Positions 27,101 through 42,100 of a DNA stretch of 64,000 bases are shown in pieces. This stretch comes from Penelope pileata (taxonomy: Eukaryota; Chordata; Aves; Galliformes; Cracidae), in the NCBI GenBank assembly GCA_013396635.1, contig WBMW01004850.1, positions 186,001 to 250,000 of the forward strand, written 5' to 3'. The notes under the pieces are model-generated. The model searched no databases and was not told the origin of the DNA. It saw nothing but the letters and a program-made list of their open reading frames with translations. How positions within the stretch are numbered: position 1 is the first letter of the stretch; every line of letters starts with the position of its first letter. A program made the translations under genes and the position numbers.

Positions 27101-30100
27101 AAGCTGGATGTTCTTTATCGCCCTACAAACATCATTTTATTTTAATGTGTCATACAATGCAACACCATTGCGTTAGATATATTGAATTGTCTCAGTTGTC
27201 AGTGACTTTTCATAGTATATAGGATACCATCTGTTGGCTTGGTGGGTTTTGTGTTGTTTTTTTAAAGGCATTGAATGTTTATTCACTACACAGTCTTCGT
27301 ATTTGTAATGCAAGGAATCTCTGTAGCCACTGAAATCATTGAAGACACTCAATCTTGTATCACATGGCTGTGACACACTACCCGTAATACCTTCTCCACA
27401 TATACAGCTCCCTTCTATGAGCAATCAAAACCAGCAAAATGCTGCCACTATCTTTAAAGAAAGGCAGAATACAGATCATTGTATGGCTGGGAGCTGAATG
27501 TTTCTGAACAAAGGGATCTTCCAGAACCAATTTCAGGAAGATATAGGGGTCAGGGTCCCTTTTTCAGGTTACTTCAAGTGTGTGGCTGAAGATTTCAGCT
27601 GCAAAACTGATATCTGTGGAAGTACTGCCAGCTGTTTGGGTGAGAAACAGCAACACTTGTGCTGATAGGGCTAAAATTAAAATTTTATTAAACTATAACC
27701 ACTGTGTTTTGAACAGTTTAAAAATGCATGTGCCAAGACAAACAATTCAAAATGGAAACTGCCAATACGTAGGGCAACTGCAATAGTAAAATCCAGTCTT
27801 TTTGGAGGACTAAAATTTTATCTTCCAAGTCAGCCCACCACATAAAACATTCAGAAGCAACCATAAGGAAGTAAGAGCTTCATTTCCAAACACACAAAAA
27901 ATCCACAAATTTGGGGAACACTAACACACTTCAAACAATAAACACAAAATACTGCTACTTACCATACAGGATTTTCCTTTCTAGCTTCTCAAACAACAGC
28001 ACACTTTGATTCAGCTGCTCACGGAAGCCTTCAGCAACATAGTAATCTACATCACTGGCTTGCAGCAGTTCCTCAAAAGCTTTAATAAGGCTCGTCAGAT
28101 GTTGATGGTAAGTGACACAGCCACTGTGGATCTCTTTAATTTGTTGGTGTTGAAAGGAAAGCTCTTGAGCTTGTGAATGAGCTAATGAATCATATCTGAG
28201 AAAATGAAATTATCTTTGAGAGTAATTTTCTGACCATAGATAACATTTAAATATAAATAAAAAGTGAATTAAACTTATATTTCTAAGCTATAATTTTATG
28301 AGACTCAATTTTCTTTTAAAATGCTTTTACAGCCACAATGACAAATGTATTGTCTCCAACTGCTGAGTTTTATATTTATGGGCATAACTTGTGGGTTATT
28401 GTCCTTCACTTAACTGCTTCATTTTTAAGATGTGCCGAAACTAAAATGAACTTGTTTGTCTGCCTGAAGTAAACTGGATGGCATGTGAAGGTGCCAAAAT
28501 AAATAATACTGAATACATGAAGAGAATTTTTAAGAATACATTTATTTTTTCCTGTTTTTCTGATTCAGCACGGGAACTTTCCACACTGGCCACCAGGAGC
28601 ACATGTGACTTTCACCCAGTCTGACAAATTCTACACATCTCTGTAGGCTTATTACCAGAGGCACGACCATGGCAACCACTGTAGTGTTCAAACTCTTCTC
28701 CACAAGCTAGGGTCTAAATATCAGTTCAGATAAATTGAATTTATTCTGCGCTTGTGAATATAGACATCTCCCTTATATTGCAACTGTCTGTAACGCAGAT
28801 GGGATTCTTTTTACAGAATCGTACATTAGTGGAGGGAGTGGATCTGAAAAAATGCAGAGACTCAAAGAACAGAAGGCATAAACAAAATCTACGACGGTGT
28901 GAGTTGTTATGGCTTTTTTATTGTCATTTGTACAGGGAGAGATACGTAAGTCATTTTTGGGTCTGTCACGTGTGACACATGTAGTTGTCCTAGACCATGG
29001 CCGTAAAAACCTCACAGAGATCCATACCATCCCATTCCTTAATTTACACAGTTACATCTCCCTTTGTAATATGAATGAGGTGCATTTTCAAGGTATGTAA
29101 ATCTACATGTGCTATGTAGTAGGAGCGTATTTTATGGTAGCAATACTAAAAGATATACAGCTGTCCATGCTGCTGGTTGCTCGGTGTCTCCAAGTATTTC
29201 TACCCAAACATTCCAAAGAAATACAATAGGATGAATAACTTTCCTTGTTATACTTCCTGCTATTCTATAGGCCCTCAGGAAAATAATGATACTGAAGTCA
29301 GGAAAAAAAAGGTTTGGTCTTACGAGACCACATTTTATGTCTGTGATTTGTATGTATGCTATCAGAAATGCTGCCCCTGGTCTTTCTTTATGAAAAACAG
29401 AACTGATACTTCCCAGCCTCCCATAAATGATTTTCTAGCTTACAAGTTTATGCCATAAAATTTCATTCATTAATTTCAATATATATATACTTTTACATCC
29501 TTCAAAGAAGGCACTACAGCACACAATTGCAAAATAAATTATAAGTAGTCTCGATTTCTTATTTTACACATAAAGTGTGGTCACACAGACAGAAGGGCTA
29601 GCATAAATCTGTCAGCCAATTCCCCACAGAAATGTTCACAGCTTAAGTGGGACGTTCCATTTTCTTACACTTGTCACCTGTAAAAAACAACCTCTGAGCA
29701 ACACGAGATTGCAATAATTTCATTGCAGTGGTCATCCCACCTCATGGAGTAACCTCAGGATATCTGACTTTGCTCAGGAGAGGATGTCTTGCAACAGATT
29801 TGTGGGCTTGGGGTGTGGAGAGAGACCCACAGCATCATAGCTGTGGATGGTATGAGCTTTTCTCAGCAGTTCTGTACTAAGAGAAATAGTATTTTGTACT
29901 TCAAGACTTCTCTTAACTAAACACTTCAGTTGCTTTACGTTAATGTTAGTGAAATTTACCCTTTACTGTAACACAGTTGCATGCGAATGAAATTACCTTC
30001 GTATTACCTTCCTATGTTATTTGGTGTTGCTGTTTACAGAAAGGAACCTGAAACAGTAATAACTTTACTCACTTGGATGGTGATGCTTCTCTCAGTTTGT

Positions 30101-33100
30101 TTTGAAGACGGTACACTTCATCAAGATGCATATCTGTGACCTGCTCTTTTTCGAGGTCTGCCCCATTTGCTGAGAGGAGTTCCTTGAGGTTTTGTGCTGC
30201 CCATGTATCAGGTGCTTTTGAAGACTGTGAATTCCTATTTTCTGCGTGGACCTCATAATCCATCAGCTGATGCAAATTAGAAAATGGTTTGATTTCTTGC
30301 ATAGCTGTATCTTTTATAAAATGTCCTTCCACAGGCACTGTGTCACTCACAACTACATTAGAAATACCACTTGATAAAAGCTGGTCAGAGGTCTGCAAAT
30401 TAAACACGAACATTTTGTACCTTTCAAGCTCAGACTTCATATCCTTAATTCTTTGTTTCAATTCTTCTGTATCATCTACAACTTCACAGTCATCAAGTGC
30501 ATCTGTGCTTGTTACACTCAATTTGAGAGAACGCAGACACTTGGAACCTGAATATGCTGTGGCTGAGTCAATGTCCTCATGTTCCATTGAATAAAACTCT
30601 TCATTTATTTCTTTTAATGAATGCTGGATATTCACATCACTAATGTTATGATGATTTTCCATTTCTGAAAAACAGGAGGCTTGTGTGTGAATATTAATAT
30701 TTATTTATCTAACGTTCTGTTCTTAACAGCACTGGAGTGAATTCATTTACTTCTATAATGATAGAATAAAAATGCAGAATAATTACAAACTGTACGATAC
30801 TTGTTTTGGACCTTTCACCTCCTTCTGTGATTTGCCCATTAATTCAACTTGAACATCAAATATTTCAAAACCCATTTCAAACCCCTTATCAGTTTTCAAA
30901 TAGCCAATACTCAAAATAAATCTGCTTTCTTTTCCCAAAAGATTGAAAATTACTTCTGCTATATTCACTTCTGAATCAGAGACACTGACGAAGCCCAGTC
31001 CTTTCCAGCAACAAAGATGATAACCTCAAGCATAAGGCACTGAGATTTAAAAATTGACCTTATATGGCTCTTCCTAAAACTTCTAATTATATATTCTTTT
31101 TCTTCTCACTTCAAAATCTATACAAAACCAATTGGTGCATAAAGTCAGTGGAATTTTAAAAAGATTATCAACCAAACAGTAACATTTGAGAAAGGCTCTT
31201 TTAATAACACCGTTATAAAATGTGTTCTAAACAAAATCCATAAAAATGTTCAGTGTTAAAGGTCTTACTGGCACTCATTTGGCACGCACAGCACATCACT
31301 TATAGTTGACTTTGCCACTCCTAAGTAATGCAATCAACCCAGACTCAGACCAATAAAAGCTACAGATATTCCTACATACACTCCATGGTAATAGTTCTGC
31401 GTATGTTGAGGGCTGTAAGCATCTAAGAAAATGGTATTTTCTGGTTACCAGTAAATCAAATTCTCTCCTTCTATTAGTGCTGCAAAAGATCATAGCTACT
31501 TAGAAACTCCCTTTTGGGAGTCATTTACTCATCTTGAGGTCTTAATAGTTTCAAATCCCCTTTGATTCCATGGAGAATGTGAATGCCCAGGTTCACATCC
31601 TAAATCAGTCAGAGCAGAATGTCAGAGGGCACAGCTGTTTATGAAGTCCCAAGTCAAGCACAAGGACAAAATAATAAAAACAAATATAACCTAAAAGCAG
31701 GGGGAAAAAAATGAAGATGCAACACTGGAATATCAACATATTTGGAATTATGCCTGGATGATATTCTCTGCAATAGACAGATTGCTGCACACCATTGGGC
31801 CTGGAGCATCTCCCCTATGAGGAGAGGCTCAGTAAGCTGGGTCTGTTCAGCCTGGAGAAAAGAAGGCTGAGAGGGGACCTGATCCATGTTTATAAGTATC
31901 TTAGTTGCGGGAGGCAAATGGAGGTGGGGAACCTCTTTTTGGTGGTCAGTGGGGACAGGACAAGGGGCAATGGCCTTAAGCTGGAGCACGGGAAGTTCCG
32001 CACCAACATGCGGAAGAACTTCTTCACGGTGCGGGTGACGGAGCACTGGCACAGGCTGCCCAGGGAGGTTGTGGAGTCTCCTTCCCTGGAGATATTCAAG
32101 ACCCGCCTGGACGCCCACCTGTGCAACCTGCAGTAGGGAACCTGCTCTGGCAGGGGGGTTGGACTCGATGATCTCTTGAGGTCCCTTCCAACCCCTGTGA
32201 TTCTGTGATTCTGTGATTTACATCATGCCAAAGGTGACAGAATCACAGGACAGAAATACTTCTGAGAAACCATTCATGTACAAATTCAAGAAGACACAGT
32301 GAATAAGAGAATGCAACATTAAGTTCATTAGCTCCTCTTCCTCCATTTCTACCTGAAAGGCACAACCCTTTGACTGTAGTTGGTTGTTGGAGAAACACAG
32401 ATGTCAAAGAAGGTTGTGGACTGAGATGGAAAAATACCAGATAACTCAAACTCTGTAATCTTGATTTCATGCAAATGTTCCAGGCAACAAAAGCAGTAAA
32501 TAAAATCAGGTATTGGGGAAGAAATGTTTCTGGTTAGAATAGGGGTTATAGTTTTTAACGAGACACTGTCCATTAAGTACAGAAGAACCAGTATGCTCTC
32601 TGTACTATGTGTGTCCACACACACAAAGGGCACACACAGAGCATGATCCTGAGAACTGACTGGCTTCAAGGACTCTACTTTTATGAATAAAATTAATGAT
32701 GCGACCAGAATTGGCCATATCCTCTGTATCCTGTAAACAACAGGTTAACTACATTATTGTAGCCCTCCCATAAGGGACTGAAGGGTTATGTAGGAACACC
32801 TAATACACAGTAATAAGCCTATTTACATTTTCATTAAATGATTCCATTAGGTTTCAACCTAGCTGAATGCCTTCAAATAATTCAGATAAGCAAAATTCTA
32901 TCATTCAACTGCTTCATTCCAATAGTTCTTAACTAGATGCAGAAGCATGAAGTATGTAAAAAAAAAGCATATTTAATGCACAAAAGTGTTCAGAAGCGAG
33001 GACATGAGCAGCAGAGATCAGGGTTAGGCACACAACTCGTTGTTTTTACTGGTAACCAGACTGTAAATCCCTGTGACCCTTCTGAAAGCATAACCCTGAA

Positions 33101-36100
33101 AAGACTAACCTGGATTTACAGCAATTCATCCATACTAGCTGAGTAAGCAAGATGTAAAACTCACAAATAATGGCAAAGGAGACAATTACCTGCAGTAAAT
33201 TACAATTTTGTACAACTTAGAAGAAACTAGAGTTTTAAAATTTTCTTTATCCCATATAAACGCTCTACCTTGACAGTTTTGCTGATTTCTGTACATCCCA
33301 TACTCATTCTTGCCCTCTGTATCACATTCAACATCTTGCAGTGCAGCCTGGGCCTCACTGTTGTCCAGTCTGCTCAATGAGTCAACTGGAAAATAGCAGA
33401 GGGGGGGAAACAGAAGGCAGTAAGTGAATGGGGAAAAGAATGGGGAAAAAAAAGCAAAAAACAAAACAAAACGCAAGCAAGGATAATTAAAAACAACAAC
33501 AAAACAAAAACAAAAAAACAACCCACAAATCTAAACCCAATTCTCTAACAAGTTAGAGCAGGAAAATCATTTAAGGAACAGCTATTGAAAAAGTGATGCA
33601 AATATTACTGGTGGTATGAAACAGTGTTCTCACATTTTTTAAAACACTCGACCTAACTACAAAGATAACTACTTAAGAATGTGACTAGCATCCTACCAAC
33701 AACAGAAGACAAAGATTTGCAATTCCCCTCTGTAATATTGCTGCTAATCAATTTTTAGTGCATTTTTAAACGTTTCATGTTAGACAAAAGGCTAAAAAGT
33801 TGGTCCGATATTATAATCGATTATAAACGAATCTTCTGCAATCTTCCATTGCACCAAGTTTCAGAATTACTGTCTGCAGTACAACTGCTACTCACTACAG
33901 GGTAAAAAAAAACCTGTATGGAAAGGAAATCTCAGGACTGCAGTGCTAACAGGTCTGCATTAATTTCAAGACCAAAAGCACTTTTGCTCTCAGAATTCTC
34001 CACGGAATTTGCACTGACCGAAATTAAATGCTACAGTCCTAACAACCTTGGGATTCACAACTGAGTCATGCTATACCTGTTCCACACCACAATAATGTTA
34101 TCCTTAACAGCAAAGCCTCTGTAACTTCTGCTTTTGACAGCGGCTCACTTGGAACTGGATTTAATCTTATTTCTTATATTTATGCCTCCTCTGTCCCCCA
34201 CCTGTCCTTTACACCTCTACTCAGCTTTTAATCTTACTGCTAAACACATTTTTCTTTCACCACTCCAAATCTTTACATAGTACCCATTGTTCTCTGCCTT
34301 CCAAATTTGTCATACTTTGCTGATCCAGACACTTTGTCAACAAGTGAGCTTAAATTAACCCAGCCGCACTGGAAGCTGACACGGCTGACTTGACTGATCA
34401 GTGGAATATTGGAAAAACTTATTTACGCAGCATAAGCAAATACAGTATTTGTATACTCTCCTGTCTCCATTACAGTTTTCACTAGGCTTGGAATCTATAA
34501 AGGAATTTATCACTTACCTGAACATTGACACGTGTGTGTGTGTGGGCACCCTGCGAAACTGCCATTTATTATACGCTTTATGCCATGTATGCAATGTACT
34601 TTCTATTCCACACAAAGCTATTTTACATTCTAGCAGCAAAGATGAATTGAAATAAAAGAAACAACAGCGCTTTGCAAGAGCTCTATATAAATTTGCCTAC
34701 CAGATCAAATCTTAAGATTAAGCACCATTTTACATATGTAAAAGGGACTTTCTACAAGAAAAGAATCCACTATTTCAAGCAGCATTACAATGTGTGCTCT
34801 TTAAATACAATTGTTTATTTACCTCTCCCTAATGTGCCTTCCTGTGCAGGCTCCTCTTGCAGGTTTTCAGTTCCAGACTCCTTCAAGGGTAACGCTCCCT
34901 TCGTTTGTGGCTGACATTGGCTGGTTTGTACTTCACATGCTTTCAGATCTTCATAAGGTGCCCTGGTGTGACACTGGAGCTCTGGATCCGACTTCCACCC
35001 AGAGGAGTTCAAAGGCACGTTTCCTAACGGCCTGGATGCTCTTAGGAGGACGGGCAGCCGCGACTTCGTGGGCAGGTAAGCAGCATCAGTCTGAAAAAGG
35101 TATGGAATGAAAGAGCAGCTGGTAGGTAACAGTCAAGCAAAGGAAGTATAAACAAGTGTTGCAGGAAAAATAAAGATTCTCCAGTACTATCAGTCAGCTG
35201 TCACACAAAATAGTTCTGAAAATAAGACTGCAATACCCTTGCAGCATGGAAAACAAACATTCAGTGAGAACAAAAAAACCGACCCCCCTGGCTCAGTGTT
35301 CTGAGTGAGCGCTGCTTATGCAGCCACAACCACACCGTGAACAGCTTCCAGTCCACGAAGCAAATTCACCATCAACCAAGCAAAGGCTTTTAGTCTGCAG
35401 CTGTGTTCGTTATCCCCAAATTTTTGTATCCCCTAGGAAAATAGTATATTACTCAGACTGACTTCTCTGACTGCTACTTCCCACTCTCATGAGTTGTATC
35501 ACGTCGAACACTAATTGTTTCCCTTAAGTCCTTTTCTTTTTCTTTTTAAAATCAAGGATCCTTCTAATTTTTCCTAAATTCCTGAATGTATTTTCCTTCC
35601 TTCTTCTGCCTCCACCCACCACACCAGCCCTTTCTCACCTTTGAGCAAATGAACAGAGCTTTGCATCAGCTGCAGAGGAAATTGACTCTGCCATAGAGAA
35701 ATTATTTATGAACACAAATATTGTGATCACCCACACATGCTACACTTTGCTCCTGCAGGATTCCCATCTCCTACTGTAACAGACATTCCATCACTGGAGC
35801 TGGGAGAAGAAACTGAACTTCTTAGCAGAGATCAAGACATTTCACCATTTGAAGGCTTCACATAAAATAAATGCATCCTTGGTTAAGCCACGGAGCATAA
35901 GAGAGTGCTATCTCCAGAAAGATATATGATGCTATATGCAAGATGCTATACGTTGATGGGAGTTACAGAATTGTGTGCAATAGTAATAAAAATCAATAAT
36001 GGCATGTTCAAATAGATTTAGTTTATTTTTTTGCTGTTCATTTGCTCCACCAGTGTCATAAGTCCTGTAATTTCTTTTACCACCCAATGTATTCTGAAAT

Positions 36101-39100
36101 ACCTTTCCACATTCATTTCTTAGCAATTATAGTCTTTACACAATTTAAAATAATAAAAAGCAAGTTCCATTTTCCTAATGACATCCTCAATTCCTTTTGT
36201 ACATACATGAATACAAATATAATTTGGAAGCTGAAAAATAAAGCCTGTTGAGATGAACTTCTCCAGTTTTAGTAAAAGGCCCTTCATAGCGTTGAGCTAT
36301 TTCCACCTGTCTCAGGGCTGTTGTATATACACATCCATTGCCTAGATTACTCTAAGTTCAGCTCAGCAGGCTACATGAAATTCTTTATAAAAGCCATTCA
36401 GAAATTCCAGATGTACTGGATTAGACCAAACAAGAAGAATTTTAACCTGTACTGAATTTGCAACCCCTCTGGCAAATGATGAATCAAAACACCATACTGA
36501 AACACAACGAAAACAGAAACGTGCAAAAAGAGCTTTCAGTGGTCAGAATTGCAGAAAGAACTCTTGGCACTCCTCACGGAGGGCAGACAGGCCTCCATTT
36601 GCCTTCAGAGATTGTCCCTCATTCCTGAGAGGTGACACCAGCAAACCAAAGCCATCATTTGTGCCTTCAAGCAAGCTATCACAAGCAGACCTACATCGGC
36701 AGGCCAGCTGGGATCTCAAAGCCCTTCTCCTGCTGCCCACCTTTACTCTTCCTCATTTCCATCTGCCCTTATCTCTTCAGGTGCTCCTCAAAGGCCAGCT
36801 GCCCCAAGGAGCCCCACAGCAAACAAACCAGTTCCTTTCTGTCTCCAAAGGTCAGAGCAGCCAGGGCACCCAAAAGATGGAGGCACAGCAGCCAGCCTGC
36901 CAAACCCAACTGACCAAACGCCCAATGGCCTAAAAACACCAACGACAGCCTAAGAACATTTCCATTACTGTTGTCTTTTCCACCCACATTTTTTAAAAAG
37001 GTAGAAAATTCACCACCAGTAAGAAAAGCTTAAAAGAGTAGGAGTGCAACTGAACCTCTGCCAGCAAGCAAAGATAGAGCCTGATTATGTGGAAATTGAC
37101 TGGTGAAACAAGACGTTGGTGTTGTGTGTTATGTGGGCTTTGATTTCGAAGAATTCTCAAGAAGGTTTCCCAGGGACCAACCAAAATCTTTTCCTTAAAA
37201 TTCCAACCCATATCGAGATGCTTGTAGCAGTACAGACAACACTGCTTGGTTTACAAGCCCCTATTTTAATGAAATGAAGATAACAAGAACAAGCCAGAAC
37301 AAAAATCACTAGCTGTCAGAAATCTCTTGATCGCTAAAGTCAGGGAAACCATTCCGTGCAGCAAGTGCTACAACACTCCCTGTTAGAAGTGCACAAAACC
37401 AACAGCAAGATTCTTCTTTGTCTCCCCTACAAGATCTTCAAAGAGGTTTCAACTTACCTTCAATAATAACTGCTACTGAAACAATAAACAGGAACCCTTT
37501 AGCAGACACTATTTTTCCGCCTTTTTGTTTAGGATCACAGACTACCTGTCTACAAGGCCTGGAAACTGAAATGGTACAAGCAAATTAAGTTTGTGCACAA
37601 AGCAGATTCTGTGCACTTAGTTCCCAAAACAGAAGAACTGACCCCCCAGTTTTACTGACTATAACTGTCATATAATTCTAAGGGCAAGACACGATGGTAA
37701 GACGTAATAAAAGCACAGAATTAAGATTTGAGTTTGCTGAAATCAACCATTAGCTCTTCACCAGTACGCTCTGAGAATTATGCAAGTCTTCAATTTTCTC
37801 AATCTCATTTGCTCCTTAGACTTAATAAACTTGCAGTTCAGAACACTCTGTTTCTGCACTTTATGAGCATCTATACAGAGATATAAGGCTGCACAGCATC
37901 AGGCCACTATGCTATAAACTCTCTCTCTATCCAATAGCTACAATATTTACTAGTCTCCAGTCCCAGTGAGGATTGAAACTCAATTAATTAATGTTCTAAG
38001 GCACACTGAAGTGCATGATGAAAAGCTCCAAACATTAAGAGCAATTATCTTACACATATTTAGCGTACATCTCTTTTTCTAATTTTAAAAATTACACAAA
38101 AGAAAAATTTAATATTAGAAATGAAACATACTTTTCTCTTTTGTACATCTATCCCCTAAGCGCTAAAAAGAGAACCTTAAATAAACTTACTTCATTTGTT
38201 CTCCTTGAAAAAAAAATCCTTTCATGCTGCTCGCTCTTCGTGCATGCAATTTCCTGTCGATGTTCTCTTCCTGCATTTAATCTTGAATATTTTGTTTTTT
38301 CTTCTGAGGCTCCTTTTCTGCCTTCATGTTTGAATCTCATGACATTACCCTCTAAAGTCATTGTTTGTGTAGCTGCATCTTTCAATTCCACTTTCAACAA
38401 CTCAATATCCTTATTAATCTGTGGCGCTGCATCTGGATCAAGCTTCTCTTTCCCATCAAAAGTTAATTTCAATTCTACTTGCTGCTTTAAGAATTTATTG
38501 ACCTGCTTGAAATGTTTGAGTTCAGCTCTTAGTTGAATAATCATTTGCCTAAGATCTTTTTCATCCTTGTTCTCTGTATCTTCATTTGAACATTCTTGCT
38601 CAGTTGTGTTCAGATGATCTAACAGTTCATTTACAATTTTCATTTGTTCTTGTCTGCTATACTCAGGAAGGAGGAAAGAAAAGGCATGAATTTTGATTTT
38701 TATTTAAGCAAACAAGAACACCTTCTAAGAAACACTTTTGCAGTGTCTTGACATACTCGAAATTCCCAGGAGACTTTATTTTATTCACTAATGAATTACT
38801 CACTAATGAACAGAGGTTTTGAAACATTTTCACAGCATGAATTATAACACAAATTATCTCATCAACGCTTTTCTCCTATTCAAGACCATGTACACTCTAC
38901 CACCCCTTTTCTCATTTGTGAAGTCAGTAAACCTCTGGTAACTAAATCAATTGTTTACATAAAGCAACAGAAGAATCAGGAGTATATTTTCAAAAGAATT
39001 TACTCTATTATTTAAATACTTGAAAAATAAAGCTCCCACCAAAACACAGGAGACTCCAGGTGTTGAGTTTTTTTCTGAAATGCATCCCTTCATGTATTTC

Positions 39101-42100
39101 TAATGTAACATGGAAGCTGGGAACGGAGAAAGCAGCAAAAAGCCTGCAGAAATAGCTCACTACAGACCATCAAACTGCCTCACAGACAACCAGTGGTCCG
39201 CTGACAACAGTGCAGAAAACAATGTTTTAAATGAAACCGAAGCCAAATAAGAAGCATTTAAGGCATAAGCAAGTCCTCAAATTCTGCAGATGATTCTCTA
39301 TGTCCAATAAAGAACAGTTTGTGCCACTAAATATATAAACTAGCATTTTAAACAACTGTATTTATATAGCCAGCATTTGAAGTGCTACAGACTAACTAGG
39401 CTTTTTATGGCTTTGTCTGGCATCTAATGTCATTAGTGAGAATTAAGTTACCCAAAGTACAGGCTCATCACCAGTCAGTCTGGTCATTTGTATCTGAATA
39501 TAGAAAAAATTACACACCAGAGAGCTAAAGATGATGGTGCTGGAATGACTCATTTGCAGACTTTTAAGTAAAGTTAACAAATAAAACAATGTTATCTGTT
39601 CATCTTCTAAGAGTAATAACCCCCCATTTATCACTGAGTGGTGCTTTGACAGCTGAGACCACTGGAGCTCTTGGAGAATTTAAACAGTAATGTAAAACCA
39701 CAGAATTGCTTGGGTAAAGTCAGCTGCAGAGCATGCTGAACACAGAACAGGATTTGACTCGTGGAGCTCCACAGGATATTCTGCTAGCAGCACTGCTGAG
39801 CACTCTGTGTATGGAAGGTCATTCCCATTACTCTCTGGAAAGCACTGGGGCTAGCTGAAGGAACAACGCTGATGGGCACTGGAAAAAGCCATTCAATACT
39901 GTATATAATCATTACAACTTGGAAAAAAAAACAAGAAAGAAAAATGAGAGTGATCTCCAGCAAAGCTGTAATTTGGTTTTTGAAATTATATAGAGTAATT
40001 ATAACATGGCCCATCTCAGCACAGGCCTGCAAATGGTCACGCTGGGACAACCAATGAGGCAACTGCAGCACATGGGCACAGACACCCAAACTGCTGACAG
40101 AAAGCAAACCTCTGTTCAGATGGAAGGACAGAGGCCACAAAGGGTACCAGCAACATCCAACCAAAATTAATGCTGTAGGCACTGTAACTCCATTTCCTTC
40201 ATCCATAATTTCTCACCCATATCTCTTCTCCAGCAGTATAGATTCACCCCCTTCAACACACCACCATTTACTGGCCTGTGTTTTCAGCCATTTTAATATT
40301 TAAAAAAAAAAAAACAAAAAAACAAGAAAGCAGTACCGTGTATTATCATCTGAGTCCTTCAGCACTGCTATTCCCCACCCTGAAAACAATTCCTCTCTAC
40401 AGTGAAGCTCCATATATCAATAACTTTGGGGAGTTTTTTCTTGTAATGGTTTTTTCATACGGATTTCTACCGATAGCATGTTTCCTAATTACTTAATTGC
40501 AAGATAGACTAAAATGGCTCTGAAGGCGCCTTGCCAATCTCTCAGGTAAATTAGACAGTGCCATTATCTAAATTCACTTTAGCAAAATTACTTTATTCTC
40601 TTCTCAAATAGAAATACTGTCAGAAGCAGTGCATCTCTCTCATACTTACGTAGATTCAAGTACAGATGTTCTATTTTCTCTTAAAAGAGATGTGAGCAAG
40701 TTCATCTCTTCTGTTTCATGTTCACTCATCCCTATTCTGCCAAAGTGTTTGCCAGTTGTATCATGTTCAAACTGAGGCTTATTTGGATTCCTATAATTTC
40801 TATCTTTGCAGAAACTCTCTGTATAGCCTGATGAAGTTATCTGTTAAAAAATTGCAAACATTTTCTTATTAGATAGGTATGCAATGTTCTATTAAATTAA
40901 GGGCTGTAATCTTTTTGTGATCAGGTTTTCTAATTTCTCATGCCCTTTATCTACATTAAAAAGCATCCACAGACATTTCACTTACTATCTATTAATAGAA
41001 AAACTAACCAACGTCTATTTCATATGATTAATTCATAGAGATCTGAGGGTATTTATCTTTGGATAGGTACAAACTTGTGGAATGTTGCCTGCAGGTTGCA
41101 GCTAACTTCTTATCAGTTCACTTTTGAATCATCTGTCTTTACAGCATCAAATTCTGTCCTGGGAACTCCAGATGGAAGCTCTGATGGCAAGGACAGGATG
41201 TAACTTAAATTATTTACAAACTGCCAACTTCTTGCTGTTACACTGGAGACTTTGTTTCTATATGGGTCCTCTCCAGTAACTCGACCTTACTTTAAGTCAA
41301 TGGGAGTCTTCTGTATCAACCACAAGAGTCTACACCGGGCCCAATTCACACAGTTTCATCAACAGACATCATCAGTGAGAGATTAAAATGTTTAAGAGGC
41401 AAGAAAATCTTTATAGTACATCATTTACCTGTTTATCCACCTCAGAAGGACAATCTGTGGGTACCTGAAGGCAAACCTAGTAAATACAGAAACAGAAATT
41501 ACAAATTTCAAATAACAGAACGTCATTATTCTTCAACATAACCACTCAAAATGTGCCACTTTGTGTCATATTTCAGCATGTTAGCATTTTCAAACAACTA
41601 GAAATGTTCAACTTTAATTGCATTATTTGATCTTCTGAGGTTCCTTTCAACTTGAATAATTGTATGATACCATGATGGTTTTGAATGATCAGAGGACAGC
41701 AGATTCCAGAAGCTTGTTTAAGTATTAAAAAGTCTTCAGCAAGTTACCATGGCATCAAGTGTTCCAACCCTGAAGAAGGATGTCCAATAACTTTTTCATC
41801 AACGATTGCAGCAGAGGAATCTCACACAATCTGAGCTGCAGGCCTGACTGCATGGGAGGCTGAAGATGAGCAAGGGAGTGACTGAGTGAATGTGCATGTA
41901 TAAAGAAACACAATTTCAAGGGACTTTCTGTTGTCCCCACTAAGGAGGATTATGAGTACTCAAAAAGGAGAAAATAAGGACCAGAATGGAAGCCATCCTG
42001 ACTGGAAAGCTCTAGAAGCAGAAAAATAAGGAAAAGCTTTCAGAAATTCTTTAGGACAACACTTAGCTGGAAGTAAAATCAGCAAGAAAAGTGTGCTTTG

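Noticed and set aside
31795..32136. 113-codon plus-strand open frame as a host gene
   Set aside because: It is the ORF2 tail of a CR1 copy, followed directly by the CR1 3' UTR and octamer tail.
36632..36933. Two overlapping plus-strand frames (about 90 codons)
   Set aside because: CT-rich composition leaves two frames open at once. There is no domain, and the region is intronic on the other strand.
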